Positions 54,533 to 62,422 of a DNA stretch of 64,000 bases are shown here, in pieces. The notes under the pieces are model-generated. The model ran no database searches. It had not been told where the DNA came from and saw only the letters and a list, made by a program, of their open reading frames with translations. Positions within the stretch are counted from its first letter, which is position 1, and every line of letters starts with the position of its first letter. The stretch is from NCBI GenBank assembly GCA_024434115.1, contig QMIT01000011.1, positions 183,585 through 247,584 on the forward strand, read 5' to 3'. The DNA comes from Chloroflexota bacterium. Its GTDB lineage: Bacteria > Chloroflexota > Anaerolineae > Aggregatilineales > J027. The position numbers and the translations under genes were made by a program.

Positions 54533-55301
54533 CGGTGACGGCCTCCGTCAAGCGTACTGATACGCCATTTTTATGCAGATAGGTCTTGAGATCGTGAATG
54601 CTGAGTTCTTGATAATGGAACAGGCTGGCGGCGAGCACGGCTTCGGCTTTGCCTTCAGTAAAGGCGGGTAGAAAATCCTCTTTTTTGCCTGCCCCCCCCG
54701 ATGCAATCACCGGAATATTGACCGCCTCGGCAATCGCACGAGTCAGCTTCAAATCATACCCGATTTTTGTGCCATCCCGATCCATGCTGGTCAGCAAAAT
54801 TTCACCCGCCCCCATTTGTTCACCGCGCATGGCCCATTCAACCGCGTTGATGCCTGTTGGGGTGCGCCCCCCCGCGACATACACCTCAAAAAAATCGCCA
54901 TTCCAACGTGCATCAATCGCCAAGATGATGCACTGCACGCCGAAACGTTCGGCCCCTTCGCTGATAATTTCGGGGTCACGCACGGCGGCACTGTTGACCG
55001 AAACGCGATCCGCCCCCGCCAGCAACGTCGCCCGCATATCTTCAACCGTGCGAATGCCCCCGCCGACGCTGAAAGGGATAAAAATCGAATCGGCCACACG
55101 GCGCACCACCTCCAACATCGTATCGCGTTTTTCGTGGGTGGCGGTGATGTCCAAAAAGACCAGTTCATCCGCCCCGGCAGCATCATAAATCATGGCCTGT
55201 TCTACCGGATCGCCTGCGTCGCGCAGATTCACAAAATTGATGCCTTTGACTACCCGCCCATCTTTTACATCCAAGCAGGGGATGATTCGTTTTGCTAACA
55301 A
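54510..55301 (-). CDS. hisF: Imidazole glycerol phosphate synthase, cyclase subunit
   Basis: The 263-residue barrel starts [19 protein letters not shown] at a TTG codon (55301), with GAGGAG 8 bases upstream; no better start is near. Motifs include [37 protein letters not shown] and [13 protein letters not shown]. HisF takes ammonia from HisH to make imidazole glycerol phosphate and AICAR, step 5. In this operon it is separated from hisA by a gene of unknown function. Confidence 0.95.
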   Translation of the reverse strand: MLAKRIIPCLDVKDGRVVKGINFVNLRDAGDPVEQAMIYDAAGADELVFLDITATHEKRDTMLEVVRRVADSIFIPFSVGGGIRTVEDMRATLLAGADRVSVNSAAVRDPEIISEGAERFGVQCIILAIDARWNGDFFEVYVAGGRTPTGINAVEWAMRGEQMGAGEILLTSMDRDGTKIGYDLKLTRAIAEAVNIPVIASGGAGKKEDFLPAFTEGKAEAVLAASLFHYQELSIHDLKTYLHKNGVSVRLTEAVTDGQPEMG

Positions 55302-55346
55302 GTGTAAACTCCTCTTCTTTGGGTACCGCTATGATGTCTATATGTC

Positions 55347-55802
55347 CTATTTTTTCCGATAAGTATCCCGCCAATTTTTTCCGAAATTTTTGATCAATAT
55401 TTCTTCAATTTCATCGTCGGAAAGCATAGTCTGCTCATTGCCATCTCTATCCAAATACTTCCGTGTTGTCAGTAATCCTCTGACTTCAAAAGGATTTCGC
55501 ATTTCAACAACTGGGTTTGGAAATTCCGCTTTAGCATAATTTAGAACGACCTCGGCTTTTTCCAAAAATATACCAATCGTTTTAGCAAGCAAATCTTCTT
55601 CAACCGATGGGTGAAAGTCTTTAGCAGCCCTCAGCAAAGTAGCATTTAGTTCTGAGAACCAATCTCGTTTTGAGTATCTCTGTAAGGCCTTCAAGAAGAT
55701 ATAAAATCTTTCCATATCCTTTGGGTGCATACTATCCCAAGTGGGTTGGCAAATCCAATGGCTCAAATACTTATCCACCATTGGAGAAAAATATTTTGTC
55801 AT
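55347..55802 (-). CDS. Unknown protein inserted in the his operon
   Basis: The 151-residue product is not a known histidine enzyme and I do not recognise its family. It is mostly alpha-helical, with aromatic-rich N-terminal half (WICQPTWDSMHPKDMERFY) and a charged C-terminus (DDEIEEILIKNFGKNW). Its ATG overlaps the hisA stop by one base (TAATG), so it is translationally coupled, and hisF starts 46 bases after it. The gene is visibly richer in A and T than its neighbours, which suggests insertion into a running operon without breaking it. Confidence 0.75.
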   Translation of the reverse strand: MTKYFSPMVDKYLSHWICQPTWDSMHPKDMERFYIFLKALQRYSKRDWFSELNATLLRAAKDFHPSVEEDLLAKTIGIFLEKAEVVLNYAKAEFPNPVVEMRNPFEVRGLLTTRKYLDRDGNEQTMLSDDEIEEILIKNFGKNWRDTYRKK

Positions 55803-56527
55803 TAGGTAGCCTCATTAACCATTTTGATGACATCATGTAGATCAAACACCCCCGCATACAGCGCCCGTCCGATAATCACCCCGGCGATTTTGCCAGTCGC
55901 TTTTAAGGCGCGAATATCGTCTAATTTGGCAACCCCCCCTGACGCGATGACCTGCAAGCCTGTGGCATCAGCAAGGGCGGCGGTGGACTCCACATTCACC
56001 CCCGACAAATCGCCATCTTTATCCACATCGGTGTAGAGGGCGTGTCGAATCCCATCGGCGGCAAGTCGCTGACCGAGTTCAATCGGCGACCATGTAGATT
56101 TTTCCTGCCAACCGTGTGTTGTCACCTGCCCCCCTTTGGCATCCAGCGCGACGACAACTCGTTCCGCACCAAATTTCTGCACGGCTTCGGCGGCGAGTTC
56201 CGGTTGTTTGACCAGCAGTGTGCCAAAAACGACCCGTTCTGCCCCCGCATCAATAGCCTGCTGTGCCGCGTCAAAATTACGCAGGCCGCCTGCAAATTGC
56301 ACCGATAAGCCCAAATGAGCAATTTGGCACACCGTGTCAAAAATAGTCGTTTCTGCGCCGAGTGTGCCATCCAAATTGACGATATGCACCCATTCTGCCC
56401 CGGCGTCCCGCCATTTTTGTGCCATCGCTACGGGGTCATCACCATAGACAGATTCAAGATTGGGGTCGCCATAGAGCAATCGCACCACCCGCCCCTGCCG
56501 AATATCAATCGCGGGATAGATAATCAA
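55802..56527 (-). CDS. hisA: ProFAR isomerase HisA
   Basis: I chose a TTG at 56527 (reading [16 protein letters not shown]). GGAGG lies 7 bases upstream, it overlaps the hisH stop as TTGA, and it gives the normal 241-residue length; the longer frame to 56593 would add an unconserved basic stretch. Motifs are PAIDIRQGRVVRL, FAGGLRN, ALDAKGGQVTTHGW, YTDVDKDGDLSG and VIASGGVAKLDD. HisA isomerises ProFAR to PRFAR, step 4, using Asp residues of the barrel. Confidence 0.95.
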   Translation of the reverse strand: MIIYPAIDIRQGRVVRLLYGDPNLESVYGDDPVAMAQKWRDAGAEWVHIVNLDGTLGAETTIFDTVCQIAHLGLSVQFAGGLRNFDAAQQAIDAGAERVVFGTLLVKQPELAAEAVQKFGAERVVVALDAKGGQVTTHGWQEKSTWSPIELGQRLAADGIRHALYTDVDKDGDLSGVNVESTAALADATGLQVIASGGVAKLDDIRALKATGKIAGVIIGRALYAGVFDLHDVIKMVNEAT

Positions 56528-57132
56528 CGGATGTCCTCCACGAAATTGCGTAGGATGTGCTGGCCGACGTGCTGGCTTTTTTCGGGATGGCATTGAATCC
56601 CAAAAATGTTGTTTCGCCCGACCACGCTGGCATAATTCAGACCGTAATCCGTGCTGGCAAGAATATCATTCGGGTCGGCAGCTTCAACATAATAGGAGTG
56701 GACAAAATAGGCATAGTCGCCTTCATTCACCCCGCGCAATAATGGATTTGACTGGCGGATGTGCAGTTGATTCCATCCGATGTGTGGCACCAGCGGGCCA
56801 TTGGGTGGAAATTTGACCACCCGCCCCGGTAATAACCCTAACCCTTGATGAACGCCCATTTCTTCACTGGCCTCAAATAAATATTGCATCCCCAAACAGA
56901 TGCCGAGCAATGGCACACCCGCTTTGGCTGCTTGGATAATCGGCTCAACAAAACCAGAGTCGCGCAGAGCCGCCATGCCTGCCCCAAATGCCCCCACTCC
57001 CGGCAGGACTATTTTATCCGCGCCGTCGAGTTCGCTCGGTTTGCTGACGGTTTTGGTCTCCGCCCCGACATGCTTCAAGGTATTTTGCACACTGCGTAAA
57101 TTGCCAGCCCCGTAATCTACAATGGCAATCAT
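56524..57132 (-). CDS. hisH: Imidazole glycerol phosphate synthase, glutaminase subunit
   Basis: The 202-residue class I glutaminase has the nucleophile motif [17 protein letters not shown], the oxyanion region [13 protein letters not shown], and the His/Glu pair in [11 protein letters not shown]. It produces ammonia that is channelled to HisF. It overlaps hisB by 4 bases upstream and hisA by 4 bases downstream. Confidence 0.96.
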   Translation of the reverse strand: MIAIVDYGAGNLRSVQNTLKHVGAETKTVSKPSELDGADKIVLPGVGAFGAGMAALRDSGFVEPIIQAAKAGVPLLGICLGMQYLFEASEEMGVHQGLGLLPGRVVKFPPNGPLVPHIGWNQLHIRQSNPLLRGVNEGDYAYFVHSYYVEAADPNDILASTDYGLNYASVVGRNNIFGIQCHPEKSQHVGQHILRNFVEDIR

Positions 57133-57722
57133 TTGGTCAATGTTCCTTTCGTGCTAGGGACAATTCCTTGACGGCGGGGATCGAGTTCAACCGCGACACG
57201 CAGCGCCCGACCCAATGCTTTAAACAATGCTTCGGCTTTGTGATGATCGTCGCGGCCATAAAAGACCTGTGCGTGCAAGTTCATCCGGGCATGGGTAGCA
57301 ATAGATTCCAGTACGTGGGCCACCAGCGAAGTCGGCATCTGCCCAATGGCGGGGGTATCAAAATCGGCATGGACGACGGTATAGGGGCGACCACTGAGGT
57401 CAATTACCACCTGCGCCAGTGCCTCATCCATCGGGACAAGCGCCGACCCCATCCGCACAATGCCTTTACGATCGCCTAGTGCCTTGTGCAGGGCCTGCCC
57501 TAAACAAATGGCGACATCTTCAATGGTGTGATGGGCATCAATATGTAAATCGCCCTGCGCGGCGACGGTTAAATCGAATAGACCATGTACCGCGACATGA
57601 TGCAGCATATGGTCGAAAAAACCGACACCCGTATGGATAGACGCCTGCCCTGTGCCATCTAATTCGAGGGTTAATTCAATTTGCGTTTCTTGGGTATTCC
57701 GTTGAATTTTCGCGTTACGCAT
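57129..57722 (-). CDS. hisB: Imidazoleglycerol-phosphate dehydratase
   Basis: I chose ATG 57722 ([17 protein letters not shown]), with AAGGAA upstream; it overlaps the end of hisC by 8 bases. The 197-residue length is normal for the single-function enzyme. Metal-binding motifs are [16 protein letters not shown] and [17 protein letters not shown], and the second set is [26 protein letters not shown] (partial motif [10 protein letters not shown]). It removes water from IGP, step 6. The longer open frame upstream is hisC in another frame. Confidence 0.96.
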   Translation of the reverse strand: MRNAKIQRNTQETQIELTLELDGTGQASIHTGVGFFDHMLHHVAVHGLFDLTVAAQGDLHIDAHHTIEDVAICLGQALHKALGDRKGIVRMGSALVPMDEALAQVVIDLSGRPYTVVHADFDTPAIGQMPTSLVAHVLESIATHARMNLHAQVFYGRDDHHKAEALFKALGRALRVAVELDPRRQGIVPSTKGTLTK

Positions 57723-58833
57723 GGAATTCCTTTCCAATTTGGCGCAGCACATCAAGTAATTTATCATTCTGGTCGGGCCGTCCAATGCTGATCCGCACAT
57801 GTCCCGGTACTTTGCCTTCGTAGTAGCGAATCAAAATGCCTTCATTTTCGAGCCGCGTCTGCAAATCGGGAATCGGTACGGTGGCAATCTTGCAAAACAC
57901 AAAATTGGCGGCACTTGGATAGACATGGATATAGGGAATCGTCTTTAACTCAGCCATGAATCGTTCACGCTCGGCAATGATTTTTTCGATATTGGCCTGC
58001 ATCGTTGGCATATCGGTTAATGTCGCCCGTGCAGCAACATCGGCGGCGGCACTCACATTAAACGGCAACTTGATTTTCCAAAGGTGTTCGATGATTTCCA
58101 GCGGATAGATGCCATAGCCAATACGCAACCCCGCCAAACCCGCCCATTTGCTGAACGTGCGAATCACAATCAGATTCGGCGTATCCGGCACACGCAGGGC
58201 ATTATTTTCGACCCCCGCGAATTCAAAATACGCTTCATCCAGCACCGCCACCAACGGCAGTTTCAAAAGTCGCTCCAAAACATCGGGTGGGGTTAGGCTG
58301 CCATCGGGATTATTGGGAGAACAGATAAATAATAGTTTTGCGCCCGTTTCATAGGCGGCTTTTTCAATCGCTTCTACATCCAGCGAAAAATCAGCACGGC
58401 GGGGGATATTAACCGTTTTTGCGCCGAGCCAGCCTGCGACTAATGAATACATGGTGAAGGTCGGTGGGCAGTTCAAAATGATGTCGCCCGGTTCAAGGAA
58501 TAACTGCTCGGTGACTTTGATGATTTCGTCGCAGCCCTGCCCGACCAAAATATGTTCAGGGTCAACTCCCATATATTCCGCCAAGCCTGCCCGTAGATAG
58601 GGTACACGCACATCGGGGTAGATATGGGCCGTGCTTTCCATCTTGCCGAGGGCTTCTAAGGCTCTAGGAGATGGGCCAAACGGATTTTCATTGGTGTCGA
58701 GTTTGATAATTTCGCTGGCGGGGCGACCCATGCGCTCACTTAATAATTCAAGTGTGCCACTGGGATACCCATACCCCTCCATTGCGGCGATGTCTGACCG
58801 GATGCGTATTTTGGGCATGTCTTGAGTCTGCAT
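57715..58833 (-). CDS. hisC: Histidinol-phosphate aminotransferase
   Basis: The 372-residue PLP enzyme of fold type I has [35 protein letters not shown] and the PLP-lysine motif [17 protein letters not shown], followed by [13 protein letters not shown]. It transfers an amino group from glutamate to imidazole acetol phosphate, step 7. It begins 5 bases after hisD. Confidence 0.95.
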   Translation of the reverse strand: MQTQDMPKIRIRSDIAAMEGYGYPSGTLELLSERMGRPASEIIKLDTNENPFGPSPRALEALGKMESTAHIYPDVRVPYLRAGLAEYMGVDPEHILVGQGCDEIIKVTEQLFLEPGDIILNCPPTFTMYSLVAGWLGAKTVNIPRRADFSLDVEAIEKAAYETGAKLLFICSPNNPDGSLTPPDVLERLLKLPLVAVLDEAYFEFAGVENNALRVPDTPNLIVIRTFSKWAGLAGLRIGYGIYPLEIIEHLWKIKLPFNVSAAADVAARATLTDMPTMQANIEKIIAERERFMAELKTIPYIHVYPSAANFVFCKIATVPIPDLQTRLENEGILIRYYEGKVPGHVRISIGRPDQNDKLLDVLRQIGKEFHA

Positions 58834-58838
58834 AGCGA

Positions 58839-60167
58839 TTACTCCTGTATCCGGGCTTCGGCGGCGGCGGCATGAGCGGTCAATGATTCAGCATGGGCCA
58901 GCACCGAGGCGGCTTTGCTCAGTTCGGCGGCAGTGTCATGGTCAAGACCGATGACGCTAGTGATTTTGATGAAGTCTAAAATATTGAGCGGAGAGGAAAA
59001 TCGTGCGGTGCCCCCGGTTGGCATGACATGGCTCGGCCCTGCCACGTAATCCCCCAATACCTCAAACGACCCCTCCCCCAAGAAAATACCCCCGGCGTTT
59101 TTCACTTCGCTAATCCACGCAAAAGGGTTTTCCAGCAGCAGGCAGAGATGTTCAGCGGCATAGTCATTGGCGACCTCAAACGCCTCCACGAGGCCGTTCA
59201 CAATGACTACCCCACCTTGATTGCTGAGGGATTGTGCGATGATGTTGTCGCGGCCTAGATGTTCCAACTGACGGGCTACTTCAATCTGCACCCGTTTGGC
59301 AAGATTGCGACTGGGGGTGACGAGAATCGCCGAAGCCAGTATGTCATGTTCGGCTTGGGCCAATAGATCAGCGGCAGCAAGGGCGGGGTTGGCAGACTCA
59401 TCGGCGATAATCATGGTCTCGGTTGGCCCCGGTAGGCCATCAATCCCCACTACGCCGAAGACTTGTCGTTTGGCTAGTGTCACAAACAGATTGCCCGGCC
59501 CAACGATTTTGTCCACACGCGGGATGGTCTGCGTGCCATAGGCCATTGCTGCAATCGCCTGTGCCCCACCCACCTTAAACACTTTTTTGATGCCGCACAC
59601 CGCCGCTGCCGCTAAAATCACTGGATTGACTGTCCCATCCTTTTGCGGAGGGGTACAGATAATGATTTCTTCAACGCCAGCCACTAACGCTGGAATCACG
59701 CTCATCAACAGCGAGGAAGGCAGCGGCGCAGTCCCCCCCGGCACATATACTCCAACTTTGTTAATCGGGCGCAAAATCTGCCCCAATCCGTTTTCATACC
59801 AATCCGTTAGGCGTTCGGCTTGCATCCGGTGGAAATTTTCAATGCGTCCTGCTGCCAATTGCAAGGCTTCGGCAACCTTTTGGGGGATATGATCAAGTGC
59901 CTGATGGATTTCGATTTCCGGTACATACAGCGCATCAAGTTGTACGCCATCAATCTTTTTTGTCCAATACCCCACTGCGTTGTCCGATCCGTCCCGAATT
60001 GCTGCCAAAATCCGCCGCACTGCTTCTTCGGGGGTGATTGGCCCATCAAACAATTCTTCTAATCGTTTGCTGATGGCAGGTGTTACTTCTGTTTCGTCGA
60101 GGGGACGGCGCAACAAAATCTTGGTTTTGGCATCGGCTAATGAATAAATCGGCAGCAATTCGGTCAT
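58839..60167 (-). CDS. hisD: Histidinol dehydrogenase
   Basis: The 442-residue protein has [42 protein letters not shown] (partial [12 protein letters not shown]), [15 protein letters not shown] and the zinc/catalytic region [16 protein letters not shown], ending with [14 protein letters not shown]. It oxidises histidinol to histidine in two NAD-dependent steps. Its ATG overlaps the hisG stop (ATGA). Length and motifs are normal. Confidence 0.97.
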   Translation of the reverse strand: MTELLPIYSLADAKTKILLRRPLDETEVTPAISKRLEELFDGPITPEEAVRRILAAIRDGSDNAVGYWTKKIDGVQLDALYVPEIEIHQALDHIPQKVAEALQLAAGRIENFHRMQAERLTDWYENGLGQILRPINKVGVYVPGGTAPLPSSLLMSVIPALVAGVEEIIICTPPQKDGTVNPVILAAAAVCGIKKVFKVGGAQAIAAMAYGTQTIPRVDKIVGPGNLFVTLAKRQVFGVVGIDGLPGPTETMIIADESANPALAAADLLAQAEHDILASAILVTPSRNLAKRVQIEVARQLEHLGRDNIIAQSLSNQGGVVIVNGLVEAFEVANDYAAEHLCLLLENPFAWISEVKNAGGIFLGEGSFEVLGDYVAGPSHVMPTGGTARFSSPLNILDFIKITSVIGLDHDTAAELSKAASVLAHAESLTAHAAAAEARIQE

Positions 60168-61168
60168 GGTTGCACCCCTTGAACAATAGATAATAGACGG
60201 CGGCAGCGTTCGGGCCGTTCTTCAAAAATATACGACACCGGGGTTACGACGACACCACTGCCCCCGATGGTACGGAACTGTTGTATGGCGGGATATAGTC
60301 TAGCATGGGACACCACAATGCTGACCGACCACCAATTGCCATGATGGGCTTGTGTGCCAAGTGGCGAGATGGTGGGCCATTGCAAGCCACCTAAATCGGG
60401 CTGCCCCAATACTAGATGGGCGACCTCATCCAATGTCTCCCCGCGCATATTGGCGAAGATCATGTATTTGCCATGTGCATTCATATAGGCTTCGATAAAT
60501 TCCAACAGTTGTTCTGTTGCCGCCATGACCGCTGGACGGGTTGCTAATGCGGTGCGATTGCCAATCAACACGGCTTGCGAATCTACAATCAGGCCATCAG
60601 CCAATGACCGCAGATTATTTTCACGGAGGGTCGTGCCGCTGCTGGTGATGTCGGCAATAAAATCGGCATATCCGATGCTGGGGGCGGCTTCGAGTGCCCC
60701 ATCCGCGCTAACTACCCGTATACCCGAAATGTGGCGCTTCTCCAAAAAGCGCTCTACCGAATTGCGATATTTGGTGGCGACCCGCAGTTCATGTTGGGCC
60801 GCCTTGCTCGTCAAGTCTTGGACAGTATGCACCTCTGCCCACTCCATCGGCACGGCCAGTACCAGCGCACACTGTCCATAATCGAGTGCCTCATGCACCA
60901 ACATCAATTCCTCGGTTTCGCCGCCAAATGCATCATATACCGTGTCATAGCCCGTAATGCCCAAATCCATATCCCCCGATGCCACACTGACCGGAATGTC
61001 ACGGGGGCGCATGAACATGACCATCACTCCCGGTAGGGCGGGAATTGTGGCGGTATATTGGCGCGGATTGGTTTTGTTGACACGCAGCCCACAGTTGGCA
61101 AGGAATTCAAGGGTCTCCCCTTCCATCCGCCCTTTGCTTGGCAGCGCGATTCGTACCTGCTCATTCAT
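60164..61168 (-). CDS. hisG: ATP phosphoribosyltransferase, long form
   Basis: The 334-residue product is the long HisG form: RIALPSKGRMEGETLEFLA, then MFMRPRDIPVSVASGDMDLGITGYD, the PRPP loop DFIADITSSGTTLRENNLR, and a C-terminal regulatory region from about 235. Long HisG works without HisZ and is inhibited by histidine. It catalyses the first step, joining ATP and PRPP. It opens the operon, and its 5' leader contains an attenuator. Confidence 0.95.
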   Translation of the reverse strand: MNEQVRIALPSKGRMEGETLEFLANCGLRVNKTNPRQYTATIPALPGVMVMFMRPRDIPVSVASGDMDLGITGYDTVYDAFGGETEELMLVHEALDYGQCALVLAVPMEWAEVHTVQDLTSKAAQHELRVATKYRNSVERFLEKRHISGIRVVSADGALEAAPSIGYADFIADITSSGTTLRENNLRSLADGLIVDSQAVLIGNRTALATRPAVMAATEQLLEFIEAYMNAHGKYMIFANMRGETLDEVAHLVLGQPDLGGLQWPTISPLGTQAHHGNWWSVSIVVSHARLYPAIQQFRTIGGSGVVVTPVSYIFEERPERCRRLLSIVQGVQP

Positions 61169-61206
61169 TCGACGTGGTTCTCCCTAATTATGCTTCTCAG
61201 ATAAAC

Positions 61207-61238
61207 AAAAACGCCCCACATCCGGTTGGCGTGGAGCG
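61207..61238 (-). terminator. Intrinsic terminator of the his attenuator
   Basis: On the minus strand CGCTCCAC (61238-61231) pairs with GTGGGGCG (61219-61212), eight base pairs with one G-T pair, around an 11-base loop. TTTTT (61211-61207) and a further T-rich stretch follow. It lies 39 bases before hisG and well after the leader peptide stop. Confidence 0.85.
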
Positions 61239-61297
61239 CAGATTTGCTGATTTCGGGTGCGCCCTATTTTGAAAATTTTTGAGGGCGCGACACACCA

Positions 61298-61372
61298 TCA
61301 CCACCGGAAATTGGGCCGGAAGTTATGATGATGGTGATGATACACAGCGATAGAAAGTTGATTTTTTAACAT
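61298..61372 (-). CDS. hisL: Histidine leader peptide
   Basis: This 24-codon open frame (ATG at 61372, TGA at 61300-61298) encodes a peptide with five consecutive His codons (codons 12-16: CAT, CAC, CAT, CAT, CAT), preceded by VY and ending NFRW. It is the classical design of amino-acid leader peptides: ribosomes stall on His codons when charged His-tRNA is scarce, which alters folding of the following mRNA. The frame begins almost exactly at the predicted transcription start and is followed by a terminator before hisG. The frame is too short for standard gene finding. It is not present as a listed gene in most annotations, but its place, codons and terminator all agree. Confidence 0.88.
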   Translation of the reverse strand: MLKNQLSIAVYHHHHHNFRPNFRW

Positions 61373-61379
61373 GGGCGAA

Positions 61380-61408
61380 AGTATAACGTTCGGGTTTTGG
61401 GCTGTCAA
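61380..61408 (-). promoter_or_regulatory. Consensus promoter of the histidine operon
   Basis: On the minus strand TTGACA (61408-61403) and TATACT (61385-61380) are separated by 17 bases. The predicted start is at 61373 or 61372, the A of the leader peptide ATG. Confidence 0.85.
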
Positions 61409-61413
61409 TTAGT

Positions 61414-61442
61414 TTGGACAGAATAGACGAATGTGCTAATCT
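61414..61442 (+). promoter_or_regulatory. Possible promoter of the TIR-domain gene
   Basis: TTGGAC (61414-61419) and TAATCT (61437-61442) are 17 bases apart on the plus strand. The match is moderate. It would lie back to back with the his promoter, their -35 boxes 5 bases apart. Confidence 0.4.
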
Positions 61443-61480
61443 TGAACGTATACAAAGACAAACATTAGGGTTGGAATTTT

Positions 61481-62170
61481 ATGACGGACTATGACCGCGA
61501 CCCCTTTCGGGATGAATTTGAAGATATAGATGAATTGGAACACCTCAGCGATCTTGAAGATGAGGCAGTCGAGGCGTTTTGTGTCACCTGCCGTGAAAAA
61601 GTCGAAATGCTGAACCCACAGGCGGTTTGGACGAGCAAGGGGCGACCCGGTACTCGTGGCGAATGCCCTATTTGCGGCGGCACGGTCTATCGCATGGGCA
61701 AGACCTCCGCGCATGATTTTACCTCCAAACCAAGCGCGGTGAATGTGGCCGATACACGCGGAATGGGCAAGACTAAAGCTGCCAAGATCAAAGTTGAAGC
61801 CGCCACTTATATCGCCGCCGCCGCCACTGACGCCGATTTTGCCAAAAAATTAGCCGACGACCTCAAGGCCGTAGGTATTTCTACGTGGCTGGATGACGGT
61901 GAAACCCCTGAAAATGTGAATTGGGCAGGTGGGGTGCATCCTGCGTTAGAACAATGCAAAAAAATGGTCGTGGTGCTGTCCCCATTTGCCATCAAAACAG
62001 GCAGCGTCGAACAGGCATGGCAATATTTCCGCAGCCAACGTAAAACGGTCATCTTAGCGATGGTCGAACCCGTTGACCCGCCGGATGATCTACGCCGCTG
62101 CACACGTTTTGATTGCTACACCGACTATAAAAAGGGCCTGCGTCAACTGGTCGAAGCGCTTTCGAGCTAA
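61481..62170 (+). CDS. Zinc-ribbon plus TIR-domain protein
   Basis: The 229-residue protein has an acidic N-terminus, a four-cysteine zinc ribbon (Cys34, Cys37, Cys62, Cys65; FCVTCREK and ECPICGG, DUF5679-like) and a C-terminal TIR-like domain (about residues 105-229). TIR features are TDADFAKKLADDLKAVGISTWLDD, MVVVLSPFAI and the helix SVEQAWQYF, where Glu177 sits at the position of the NAD-cleaving glutamate of bacterial TIR enzymes. TIR proteins in bacteria act in NAD depletion or signal making. It precedes a YtxH-like gene by 12 bases, and its 5' region faces the his operon. Confidence 0.8.
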   Translation: MTDYDRDPFRDEFEDIDELEHLSDLEDEAVEAFCVTCREKVEMLNPQAVWTSKGRPGTRGECPICGGTVYRMGKTSAHDFTSKPSAVNVADTRGMGKTKAAKIKVEAATYIAAAATDADFAKKLADDLKAVGISTWLDDGETPENVNWAGGVHPALEQCKKMVVVLSPFAIKTGSVEQAWQYFRSQRKTVILAMVEPVDPPDDLRRCTRFDCYTDYKKGLRQLVEALSS

Positions 62171-62182
62171 AGGAAGGGCATC

Positions 62183-62422
62183 ATGCGAAAAATCTTGGTT
62201 TTTGGAGCAGGTATTCTTGCTGGGGCGATTATCGGCGCGGGGGTGTCGTTGTTGTTAACCCCTGCCTCCGGTGATGAACTGCGCGAGGGAACAAAAGAAC
62301 GGTATAAACGGGTGTTGGAAGAAAGTGCCAAAGCTGCCGTCGAACGCCGTGTCCAATTGGAGGCCGAACTCGCTGAGATGACGCGCCCCAAGAAAGCTAA
62401 TGAAAAGGCTAATGGTCAGTAG
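62183..62422 (+). CDS. YtxH-like small membrane protein
   Basis: The 79-residue product has a glycine-rich N-terminal helix (ILVFGAGILAGAIIGAGVSLL), then LTPASGDELRE and a charged amphipathic helix, the typical YtxH-family layout (helix, TP-x-S-G motif, long helix). AAGGAAGG precedes the ATG. It likely shares the mRNA of the TIR-domain gene. YtxH proteins are stress-associated envelope proteins of unknown detail. Its 3' end overlaps the convergent gene by 14 bases. Confidence 0.78.
   Translation: MRKILVFGAGILAGAIIGAGVSLLLTPASGDELREGTKERYKRVLEESAKAAVERRVQLEAELAEMTRPKKANEKANGQ

Noticed and set aside
54816..55298. Plus-strand open frame of 160 codons opposite hisF
   Set aside because: hisF is unmistakable on the minus strand and this frame has no ribosome binding site or domain.
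55802..56593. Longer hisA start at 56593
   Set aside because: The extra 22 residues lie inside hisH, are basic and unconserved, and the TTG at 56527 has GGAGG and the normal HisA N-terminus.
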